DNA of 53,602 nucleotides, from contig JAFYBQ010000009.1 of NCBI GenBank assembly GCA_017540085.1, positions 1 through 53,602 on the forward strand, read 5' to 3'. Origin of the DNA: Synergistaceae bacterium. GTDB lineage: Bacteria; Synergistota; Synergistia; Synergistales; Aminobacteriaceae. Below, in pieces: positions 15,828-22,853 of the stretch (its first letter is position 1; each line of letters begins with the position of its first letter). A model generated the notes under the pieces. That model made no database searches, was not told where the DNA came from, and was given only the letters and a program-made list of their open reading frames with translations. The position numbers and the translations under genes are program-made.

Positions 15828-16874
15828 CTATAATCTCACGTCAGCGTCAGAATAATTCCTCAGCCCGTGATTGATTTCCTCCTCATCCTCCCATGAGGCT
15901 ACATACTTCAATACTTCCGGCCTCGTCCAAGCGTCATGGGCTTTGGCATTCCACACGTCAAAAAAATCATCCTCAATCACATTCCCGATGACGAACGGCG
16001 CAACGCAGTCCAGCCTTATATCACCGTTCGGGCGGATAATCGCTCCCGTGTTGGGCGTACTCATGTCCCGCAGAAGCTGTATCTTTGTCCCGGAGCTTCT
16101 CTGTACCGACATTCTCCCGGCGTATTTCTGCGTGTTGACGCTGACGGCCTCGCCGAGAATATTGCGCTGTTCCCGCGTCATCATGATTTCGGGATTGAGC
16201 CAGCTCCGTCCGCTTGGCATGACCTCGCCCAGAATTATCCCGGACGCGCCTAACTCGTAGGCAAGCTCGCACATTGAGTCGACCTCGTGAAGGTTCGCGG
16301 GGGTTACTGTGTGGGCTATCGTTACGGGGATTCCCAGATTCGTCAGCATGAAGACGGCCTCCACTGCCTTGTCCCAGCTTCCCGCCCTCTGCCTGAAGTC
16401 ATCATGCCTTTCACGTGTAACTCCGTCTATTGAGACCTGAAACCACTTCCAGCGGTATTTTGTGAAACGCCTGGCCTTTTCCTGAGTCATCAATAAGCCG
16501 TTGGAGATTACGAGAAATGATGTCCCGTCATCGTGAAGGATGTCCATAATTCCGAAAAGGTCATCGCCCAATAACAGCGGCTCGCCTCCCGATATAACGC
16601 ACTGGAATATCCCGCCGTGATTCACGATGTAGCGGGCAAAATCCTTCCAGCGTTCCGGGGTCATTGGGTCATGGCCGGAATTGTCTTCCCCGGAAACGTT
16701 GTAGCAGTGCTTGCAGTGAACATTGCAGTGCGCGGTAAGCTCAAACTGAAGCGTCAAAGGCATCGTGAATCTCTCAGGGTAAAGATGATTCGCGACAAGG
16801 TTACGGATATTTTCGGCCTCGTCATTTGCGGCTTTCCTGTCCCTGACGAAATTAATTTTTGCCCAGTCTCTCAA
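15828..16874 (-). CDS. Radical SAM/SPASM-type peptide-modifying enzyme (first in cassette)
   Basis: 348 aa. CNVHCKHC gives Cys50, 54 and 57 for the SAM-binding Fe-S cluster; GGEP lies at 96-99. The C terminus follows the SPASM layout (IRPNGDIRLDCVAPFVIGNV...VWNAK), but only Cys291 remains of the usual cluster cysteines, so an auxiliary cluster is doubtful. Family members modify ribosomally made peptides and usually need a PqqD-like partner, which is encoded downstream. The start overlaps the stop of the YkgJ-like gene by 4 bases. Having two different radical SAM enzymes suggests two distinct modification steps. Confidence 0.88.
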   Translation of the reverse strand: MRDWAKINFVRDRKAANDEAENIRNLVANHLYPERFTMPLTLQFELTAHCNVHCKHCYNVSGEDNSGHDPMTPERWKDFARYIVNHGGIFQCVISGGEPLLLGDDLFGIMDILHDDGTSFLVISNGLLMTQEKARRFTKYRWKWFQVSIDGVTRERHDDFRQRAGSWDKAVEAVFMLTNLGIPVTIAHTVTPANLHEVDSMCELAYELGASGIILGEVMPSGRSWLNPEIMMTREQRNILGEAVSVNTQKYAGRMSVQRSSGTKIQLLRDMSTPNTGAIIRPNGDIRLDCVAPFVIGNVIEDDFFDVWNAKAHDAWTRPEVLKYVASWEDEEEINHGLRNYSDADVRL

Positions 16875-17143
16875 ATTTCATCACTCCTGATCTTTTCGCA
16901 GTATTCATTGAGTAGAGCGTCAAATTCCCCGCGTGTCATTGTGTCCTTGAGGCATTCGGCGTAATAGCGCTCGTTGTCGCAGATTATCGGCCTTCTGTCG
17001 TAGATGGAGCAGAGGCGGGACTCACGGTCGAAATACCTGCATGTCCCGTCCCCGCTGTCGAGAGTCCTGCGCTCCCGGCTGTCCTCCGGGAAAAACCTGA
17101 AGCACTCGCAGCACTTTCCGCACTTCCGGCAATGGAACGCCAT
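16871..17143 (-). CDS. YkgJ-family cysteine-cluster protein
   Basis: 90 aa. The N terminus CRKCGKCCECF and later CRYF, LCSIYDRRPIIC and C-x14-C match the YkgJ/UPF0153 Zn- or Fe-S-binding Cys pattern (C-x2-C-x2-CC ... C-x(n)-C). The family function is unknown; members often sit beside radical SAM or redox genes. Its start abuts the YkvA stop and its stop overlaps the radical SAM gene, so it is translated within the cassette. It could supply or protect metal centres for the radical SAM enzymes, but this is only inferred. Confidence 0.8.
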   Translation of the reverse strand: MAFHCRKCGKCCECFRFFPEDSRERRTLDSGDGTCRYFDRESRLCSIYDRRPIICDNERYYAECLKDTMTRGEFDALLNEYCEKIRSDEI

Positions 17144-17532
17144 CAGTCGAGGCCGTCCGATGTTCCCGGGCCAAATATGCTGTCTATCATTTCCCGCGCC
17201 TGCCGTTTGACCTCATCATTGACATACATCTGCGCCATAATCAGAGCCGCCGCAATCGCCGCTAAGTCATCAGTGAATCCCACGAACGGAATAAAGTCCG
17301 GGATTATGTCAATCGGCGAAATGAAGTAGCCCAGTGTCGCCACTATTGCCGCCTTTATGTGAATAGGGCAGTCGGGACGCTTCATGACGTAGTAAAGCTG
17401 AATGGCCTTGTAGATTAACGGAAGCCCCGCGGCCTTGAGGACTCCTTTCACCTTGTCCCAGAAAGAGTCGTCCGAGTAATCTTTCTGATATTTCGGGTCA
17501 ATATCTTCAACGCTCCGTATTTCCTTGCTCAT
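17143..17532 (-). CDS. YkvA/DUF1232 membrane-associated protein
   Basis: 129 aa with the DUF1232 core (IKAAIVATLGYFISPIDIIPDFIPFVGFTDDLAAIA), one or two hydrophobic segments, and a long N-terminal charged helix. Function is unknown. It is the first gene of the operon that contains the RiPP peptides; ATG follows TTAAGGAGGTAG. A promoter with the shared 18-bp element and -10 TAGAAT lies directly upstream (17561-17601). Confidence 0.85.
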   Translation of the reverse strand: MSKEIRSVEDIDPKYQKDYSDDSFWDKVKGVLKAAGLPLIYKAIQLYYVMKRPDCPIHIKAAIVATLGYFISPIDIIPDFIPFVGFTDDLAAIAAALIMAQMYVNDEVKRQAREMIDSIFGPGTSDGLD

Positions 17533-17560
17533 TGCGTATCTACCTCCTTAATATGCACAG

Positions 17561-17601
17561 ATTCTACAAGGGCATAACGACACCTTAGGCGTGTTTTGCT
17601 C
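17561..17601 (-). promoter_or_regulatory. Regulated promoter of the RiPP operon (18-bp element copy 2)
   Basis: Read on the minus strand: GAGCAAAACACGCCTAAG (17601-17584), a 17-base spacer, then -10 TAGAAT (17566-17561). The element covers the -35 position, which has no TTGACA-like hexamer, as expected for an activator-dependent promoter. It overlaps the stop codon of the HTH-only gene. Copies with identical spacing occur at 17862-17902 and 19371-19411. Confidence 0.7.
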
Positions 17602-17836
17602 CGGCGAGAATGTATTTCCCGGTATCCTCAAGATGATATGCCATGTTCCTGCGGCTGAAGCGGATTTTTGCGCCGAACGACTCGCGCAGGAAACGTATAT
17701 CGCTCTCAAGCGTCCGGCCTGACACGTAAGCGCACTCAGCCATGAGAGCCTCGCGGGAAATGTAGTCCTCCGATTTCAGGACTCCAAGAAGACGGTTGAG
17801 CCTCTCGATTCGTAATGATGACATTGATTTTGACAC
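17585..17836 (-). CDS. HTH-only WYL-family regulator
   Basis: 83 aa. SSLRIERLNRLLGVLKSEDYISREALMAEC then SGRTLESDIRFLRESFG is a winged HTH like that of the full-length WYL regulator at 11514, but the protein stops after the wing and has no WYL or WCX domain. It is the first minus-strand gene of the region. GTG at 17836 overlaps AAAGGAGG-type spacing; an in-frame ATG lies nearby. Its promoter and that of the RiPP operon share the same 18-bp element, so it is the leading candidate to bind that element. It does not look like a decayed longer gene. Confidence 0.75.
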   Translation of the reverse strand: MSKSMSSLRIERLNRLLGVLKSEDYISREALMAECAYVSGRTLESDIRFLRESFGAKIRFSRRNMAYHLEDTGKYILAGAKHA

Positions 17837-18245
17837 TGTATATTCCTCCTTTTGCTGACTCAGTATAGAGACTCAAGCGGTCAGCTTAGGGGTGTTTTGC
17901 TCACGGTGATAATACAGAAAATGCGCCGGGCTGATTCGACAACCTCAGCGCAAACTCTCAAGCGCACACGGCAAAGATACGCCCTTAACCGCGCTATGCT
18001 ATAATTGACACAGGACAAGTCAGGGCAAAATGCCTCCAGCATCAGCCGAATGCTTAGTTTATTTCAGACAGAATGAATTATAGCACATGGGCTTGTCCGA
18101 TTGTTTATTGTGCCGAAATTTATTCACCGTTTTCACTTTTCCTCCGCAAAATTTTCACAGCCCTTAACGTTTGTCATCTCCCGTGAGCTTATCACCTGCG
18201 CTATAATCCCATCAAATGCAACTGTCTATAGGGAGGCGCATAAAA
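17837..18245. other. Intergenic region between divergent regulator and FNT genes
   Basis: No gene is seen. It holds the minus-strand promoter described at 17862-17902. It also holds a block at 17994-18110 with CTATGCTATAAT-N7-GGACAAG on the plus strand and AATTATAGCACATG and CTTGTCC further right; a similar block occurs at 36459-36557. A TATAAT at 18202-18207 probably serves the FNT gene. Confidence 0.6.
17862..17902 (-). promoter_or_regulatory. Regulated promoter of the HTH-only gene (18-bp element copy 1)
   Basis: Read on the minus strand: GAGCAAAACACCCCTAAG (17902-17885), a 17-base spacer, then -10 TATACT (17867-17862). It differs from copy 2 by one base. The location 25 bases upstream of the HTH-only start fits autoregulation. 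Confidence 0.7.
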
Positions 18246-19079
18246 GTGTACAGTTCACCGTCAGAAATCGCAGACTCAGCCGTCAATATCGGAATCAGGA
18301 AGGCCGGAATGACCCTGCCCGCAAAATTTCTTCTCGGCATTCTCGCCGGGGCGTTTATCGCGTTCGGATCGCAGGCCGCGAGTCTCGTTACCCACACAAT
18401 CACAGACCCAGCCGCCGCAAAGCTCACAGCCGGATTGATATTCCCCGCCGGATTAATCGCCGTACTCATGGCCGGGGCGGAACTCTTCACGGGCAACTGC
18501 CTCATGATTATTCCCCTCGTCAAAAAACGTATCACCCTCACCGAATTATTATCCTCATGGCTGATCGTGTATCTCGGAAATTTCGCGGGGAGTCTCATTG
18601 TCGCCTGCCTCGTGTCATTGTCGGGGCAGTGGAACATGTCAGCCGGACTTCTCGGAGCTTTCACGCTCAAAGTCGCAGCAGGAAAAATATCTCTCTCATT
18701 CACTGAGACCGTAACGCTTGGGATTTTGTGTAACTGGCTTGTGTGCCTTGCGGTGTGGATGTCGTTCGGCGCAAAGGACGGAATCACTAAGGCAATTTGC
18801 GCGTTCTTCCCTGTGTGGGTGTTCATAGCGTCAGGATTTGAGCATTCAGTAGCAAACATGTACTACATTCCGGCGGGGATAATCGCGAAATCATCACCGC
18901 TGTATGTCGCAAAGGCTATTGAGATTGGAGTCTCTCAGGCGAATATTGACGCTCTCGGATGGGTCAGCATGTTCACGCGGAATCTAATCCCCGTAACAAT
19001 CGGGAACATAATCGGGGGCTGTGTGTTTGTCGGGCTTGCGTACTGGTATGTTTATCTCAGGGGGGAAAAATCACGATAA
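18246..19079 (+). CDS. Formate/nitrite transporter (FNT) family channel
   Basis: 277 aa with six hydrophobic helices and FNT landmarks: an N-terminal SPSEIADSAVNIG, GAFIAFGS, AGAELFTGNCLM, and the second-half NWLVCLAVWMSF and FPVWVFIASGFEHSVANMY-type repeat. FNT pentamers conduct formate, nitrite, hydrosulfide or lactate. The GTG at 18246 follows GGGAGG by 9 bases. An upstream ATG at 18216 lacks a ribosome site and lies almost at the expected transcription start, so it is rejected. The substrate is not decidable from the sequence. Confidence 0.9.
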   Translation: MYSSPSEIADSAVNIGIRKAGMTLPAKFLLGILAGAFIAFGSQAASLVTHTITDPAAAKLTAGLIFPAGLIAVLMAGAELFTGNCLMIIPLVKKRITLTELLSSWLIVYLGNFAGSLIVACLVSLSGQWNMSAGLLGAFTLKVAAGKISLSFTETVTLGILCNWLVCLAVWMSFGAKDGITKAICAFFPVWVFIASGFEHSVANMYYIPAGIIAKSSPLYVAKAIEIGVSQANIDALGWVSMFTRNLIPVTIGNIIGGCVFVGLAYWYVYLRGEKSR

Positions 19080-19387
19080 CGAGGACTCCCAACGGCCATG
19101 AAGTAACAGAAGAGGCATTAACGGCGCGTGTAATGAAAATCCCGGAAGTAAGAGATTTCCGGCTCATTCAGACGGGGCGCGACAGTTACAGGATTATGAT
19201 ACTGCCTGAGACGGGATCGGACATACGCGGGCTAAGGGGTGCTGTTCTTGATGCCCTTGTCGATATTTACGGAATGAGGGCGGAATACGACATTGACATT
19301 ACGCACGATGACCCGGAACTTCTGCCGGAAGGTGAGCGGGCAGCCGTGCGAATCTGTAATCCTGCGGAAAAAGCAAATCACGCCTAA
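19076..19387 (+). CDS. Small protein resembling the C-terminal domain of PaaK-like AMP ligases
   Basis: About 103 aa. The pattern VMKIPEVRDFRLIQTGRDSYRIMILPE, then VLDALVDIYGMRAEYDIDI and a final basic stretch, recalls the C-terminal lid of phenylacetate-CoA ligase-type enzymes, but no adenylation core is present. No ATG, GTG or TTG start is suitably placed. An ATA at 19076 overlaps the FNT stop as ATAA and follows AGGGGGG at good spacing; ATC at 19070 is the alternative. The start is therefore unusual or wrong. Coupling to the FNT gene is likely. Function unknown. Confidence 0.5.
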   Translation: MTRTPNGHEVTEEALTARVMKIPEVRDFRLIQTGRDSYRIMILPETGSDIRGLRGAVLDALVDIYGMRAEYDIDITHDDPELLPEGERAAVRICNPAEKANHA

Positions 19388-19411
19388 GCGGGCGGTGTGA
19401 ATTGGTATAAT
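19371..19411 (+). promoter_or_regulatory. Regulated promoter of the paralogous membrane-protein operon (18-bp element copy 3)
   Basis: AAGCAAATCACGCCTAAG (19371-19388), a 17-base spacer, then a perfect TATAAT (19406-19411), 43 bases upstream of the 19455 start. It matches the two minus-strand copies at 15-16 of 18 positions with the same spacing and overlaps the stop codon of the preceding gene. Confidence 0.7.
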
Positions 19412-19454
19412 TCCCTGCAATTCCAATACTTAACGTGAAGGGGATGTATCATGC

Positions 19455-20900
19455 GTGAAATTTCTGCGTGTACTGGCGTTAATTGCGCTGTTGTTTCTGC
19501 TGACGGGAAATTTGTCGGCAGCTGAAATTGACCTCAGCAAAATTCCGATGTCCCGGACAAAATTAGACTTCCTCACGCTGTACAAAACACAGTGGGAGCT
19601 TTTCGGCCTTCCCGGAAAACTGAAGCGGGCTGTTGAGGAGGCATTCACCGAGCAGACAGAAAATCTCATGTGGGGTACTATGAGGGCGCAGCTTGTCTCG
19701 AATTACGACAACATTCAGGAGAAGATTCAGCAGGCGGCGGAGTACAAATTCGCGGCGGATTACGACAAATTTCTGTCCGAGCTTGAAGACAACTGGGGCG
19801 AAAAGCTGAGATCTAACATTATGGACTTCTACAAGCGGCAGAACGAGTCTATGTATTTCGAGCTTTCCTCCAATCCGATGGCGCAGGCATTCCTCCGGCA
19901 GGATTACGACCGAATAACGGAGGACAACGGGAAATCGGTGATGGCTCGCATATCGTCTGAGCTTTCCGGGAAATATGGCACGTTCACGGTTTCAGGGGCG
20001 GGGATAATCGGAGGCGGGCTTATGGTTCTGGCACGCAAGCAGCTGCAAAAACAAATCGTGAAAATTGCAGGGCGGAAATTGGCCGGGTCTGCGCTGGGAA
20101 AAGCGGTGGGGGCTGCCGTTCCCGTAATCGGATGGGCTATGCTGGCCTGGTCTGCGTGGGATATGTATTCCATGCTCGCGGACGCTGAAGACACAATCAG
20201 GACAAAAATTTTCGAGTCCTACAACGCCATGTACTCTGAAGAAGTGCCGTTAGTGTACTGGGACGGAATAGAGTCTTACGTCCGGGACACGTATATATTC
20301 GCCTATAACTCACTTTCCGAAAGCATTGAGAAAGGTCTGGCAGTGTCAGAAAACGCAAAATTCAAGCTACTGACGCAGGGTCTGAAGAAACCGAAAGAAA
20401 GAATTTTCACAAACAGAATCGCGGACATTCTGCAAATAGTCGACAAGAAAAATTACACGCTTGATGACATTCTCACACAGCACGGCGAATTTATACGCGA
20501 CTCAAAGCAGGAAGATTTCGAGGACTTCGCGGCCATGCTGATAAAGTCAGAGGAGCTTCTCACAAAACGCGCCGTCCGTATCAATGAATTGTCGCGGGGC
20601 CTCCAAGAATCAGAGCGGAATTTGTTTGCCGACAAAATAGCAAGAGTCGAGGAAGTTGTCGCGGAAGGGAAAAATTATACCGTTGATGACGTTCTCACAC
20701 GTTACGGCAAATTTATACTCGGCACAAGCAACAGGGAGTTTGACAGGTTCGAGGAAGTACTGTATGAGTCAGACACGCTCCCTGAACATTACCCGCCCGA
20801 AACAGCCCCCGTAGTATCACGCGACATCACAAGCCCGGACATCAAGCCGGACTCACCGTCAGCAACACCAAAAACATTCCGCATACACGAAGGACATTAG
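19455..20900 (+). CDS. Secreted protein with Gly/Ala-rich hydrophobic segment, paralogue 1
   Basis: 481 aa from a GTG behind GAAGGGG. A signal peptide (VLALIALLFLLTGNLSAAE) is followed by a helical region (LTLYKTQWELFG...MWGTM...FYKR), a Gly/Ala-rich hydrophobic stretch (about 175-240, including GKAVGAAVPVIGWAMLAWSAWDMY), and a helical C-terminal part containing two internal repeats (NRIADILQIVDKKNYTLDDIL and DKIARVEEVVAEGKNYTVDDVL). There is no C-terminal anchor. It shares extensive similarity with the next gene. I do not recognise the family. It is in the 18-bp-element regulon. Confidence 0.75.
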   Translation: MKFLRVLALIALLFLLTGNLSAAEIDLSKIPMSRTKLDFLTLYKTQWELFGLPGKLKRAVEEAFTEQTENLMWGTMRAQLVSNYDNIQEKIQQAAEYKFAADYDKFLSELEDNWGEKLRSNIMDFYKRQNESMYFELSSNPMAQAFLRQDYDRITEDNGKSVMARISSELSGKYGTFTVSGAGIIGGGLMVLARKQLQKQIVKIAGRKLAGSALGKAVGAAVPVIGWAMLAWSAWDMYSMLADAEDTIRTKIFESYNAMYSEEVPLVYWDGIESYVRDTYIFAYNSLSESIEKGLAVSENAKFKLLTQGLKKPKERIFTNRIADILQIVDKKNYTLDDILTQHGEFIRDSKQEDFEDFAAMLIKSEELLTKRAVRINELSRGLQESERNLFADKIARVEEVVAEGKNYTVDDVLTRYGKFILGTSNREFDRFEEVLYESDTLPEHYPPETAPVVSRDITSPDIKPDSPSATPKTFRIHEGH

Positions 20901-20912
20901 GAGGAAAAATTC

Positions 20913-22853
20913 ATGCGTAAAATCACCACGCTGTTCATAGTTATGGCTCTCTGCGCTGTCTCATGGGCAGATGACAACATCATGAGGACAGAGACAGAGA
21001 GAAACGCCGACATTGACCGGGCAATAAATGAGATAGGGAATGTTCCTGAAGTTGACCGGGTGAATTTCCGGGACGGCCTCAAGAAAAGCCGGGCTAACTT
21101 CCTCAGATTATACCGCGCAAGGTGGCAGGCTCTCGGAATGAATGACAAGCTCGAAAAGGCCATTGACCGCGCATTTCAGGACAAAACCGGCGGAATGCTC
21201 TGGGGGACTAAGGGACTCAGGCTCGGCGCGAATATCGGCAACATCGTCAATGACATTCAGGAGGCCACGGCGTTCAATTTTGCCGAGACGTATGACGATT
21301 TCCTGCGTGATGTCGAGGACAAATGGGGCGAGTCATTGCAGGGGGATTTGTCTGACTTCTACAAGCGCGCAAGCATCATGCTCATAGCCGCCGACAGAAA
21401 TCCGATGATGAGGGCATATATCCGCCAGAGCACAGCCGCCCAAGACAGCGGAGAAAGAATCCTCGACGAAATCAGCGACACCCTCACCGCAAAATATCCC
21501 GACCTCAAAATCACAGGTGCCACAGCCGCCGCAGGAATCTCTCTGCTTTTCCGCAAACAGCTCGTGAAGTATCTCGCCAAATACGCGGGGAAGGCTACTG
21601 TATTCAAGAAGGTTGCCGCAAGTGCCGCCGGGAAATTAATCGGTAAGACTCTCCCCCTTGTAGGGCCGGTAATGCTCGCATGGTCTCTGTATGATGTAGC
21701 CTCTATCGCCTGGAACGCTGAAGAAGACGTGCGGAGAATGCTCACCGAGCGCAACATGAACATGTATTCACGCGAAATGCCAGCGGTGTATTGGGACGTT
21801 ATGGAGCCATATGTGATGGATGTCTTTGTGTCGTCTTACGGAATGCTTCAGACTGCAAGAAAGAACGCTGAAACTTTTGCGAATGACTCACGTGTTCAGG
21901 CTCTCAGCGCGGGACTCAGCGATACGGAGGCTATGCAGTTTGCTGAAAGAATATCGGCGGCGGTTGAGATTCTCGGCCATGATAAATATGATTACGTCAT
22001 CGGGAATTTCGGCGAAAGAATCCGCGAGTCCTCACCTCAGAATTTCCGCAGGCTAATGCAGGTTCTACAGCAGGAAAACACAGAGCAGGCTGTCGAATGG
22101 CTGAAACTTGCCGGGACTCAGTATTACGACTTCTACGCGCTGTTCCCCCGCGATGTGTGGGAGAAATTCCAGCCCGATTCGCAGTCCCTCGAAATATTGT
22201 CGTGGATGTCAAAGCGTCTCACACCCTCAGCGCGTAATACAGCGTCAAAACTTTCGGTGAATGATATTCTCTTTGTGATGAATGATTTGCCGGAGCGATA
22301 TTTGTCTCAGCTTTTCGGCGACAGAAGCAAAGACCCGGAGGCGGTGCATTATGAGATTGAGAGGCTGCGAGATTTGCCGGAGGACTCCCGCGTTCCGTGG
22401 ATGTCGGAATGGCAGTACATGTTCGCGAAATACAAGATATATATCATCATGGCCGGGGCGTTAGTGTTCATTGCGCTTCTGGCGAGGATATTAATACCTT
22501 TGTTCAGGGGACGGACTCAGGCACTTCCGCAAGCCTCACAGCCCGTGATAATCTCAATGCCCCCTCAGCCCGCACAGCCCGTTGTCATCAAGAAATACGA
22601 GGTCAAACTCATCATATCCCCTGAATTTGTCGCGGAAGCCCGTAAATCTCAGTGGGACATATCGCAGACATTAATCCCGGCGGATGACGGAAGCGGAAAT
22701 TACGTTTTCAGCGCGGAGCTTGAGAGCCTCGACACTATTTCGCGCTGGGTAAGTCGGCACAGAGAAAGTATTACGGTTATACAGCCGGAAGAACTCAAAT
22801 ATACAGCTATCACAGCTAAAAACATTGCGGGTAATGTTAATTCCCAACGATAA
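20913..22853 (+). CDS. Paralogue 2: signal-anchored membrane protein with C-terminal WCX domain
   Basis: 646 aa. Signal peptide (TLFIVMALCAVSWAD), a region homologous to paralogue 1 (FLRLYRARWQALG...MLWGTKGLRLG...LPLVGPVMLAWSLYD), and a transmembrane helix at about 509-531. A Pro/Gln-rich linker and an 87-residue C-terminal domain (560-646) follow the WCX pattern: SQTL, DDGSG, AELESLDTISRWVS, ITVIQPEELKY. WCX normally follows WYL in regulators. ATG follows TAGGAGG, 12 bases after paralogue 1. The last codons run into tnpB-derived sequence, so the natural C terminus may be slightly altered by the insertion. Confidence 0.75.
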   Translation: MRKITTLFIVMALCAVSWADDNIMRTETERNADIDRAINEIGNVPEVDRVNFRDGLKKSRANFLRLYRARWQALGMNDKLEKAIDRAFQDKTGGMLWGTKGLRLGANIGNIVNDIQEATAFNFAETYDDFLRDVEDKWGESLQGDLSDFYKRASIMLIAADRNPMMRAYIRQSTAAQDSGERILDEISDTLTAKYPDLKITGATAAAGISLLFRKQLVKYLAKYAGKATVFKKVAASAAGKLIGKTLPLVGPVMLAWSLYDVASIAWNAEEDVRRMLTERNMNMYSREMPAVYWDVMEPYVMDVFVSSYGMLQTARKNAETFANDSRVQALSAGLSDTEAMQFAERISAAVEILGHDKYDYVIGNFGERIRESSPQNFRRLMQVLQQENTEQAVEWLKLAGTQYYDFYALFPRDVWEKFQPDSQSLEILSWMSKRLTPSARNTASKLSVNDILFVMNDLPERYLSQLFGDRSKDPEAVHYEIERLRDLPEDSRVPWMSEWQYMFAKYKIYIIMAGALVFIALLARILIPLFRGRTQALPQASQPVIISMPPQPAQPVVIKKYEVKLIISPEFVAEARKSQWDISQTLIPADDGSGNYVFSAELESLDTISRWVSRHRESITVIQPEELKYTAITAKNIAGNVNSQR

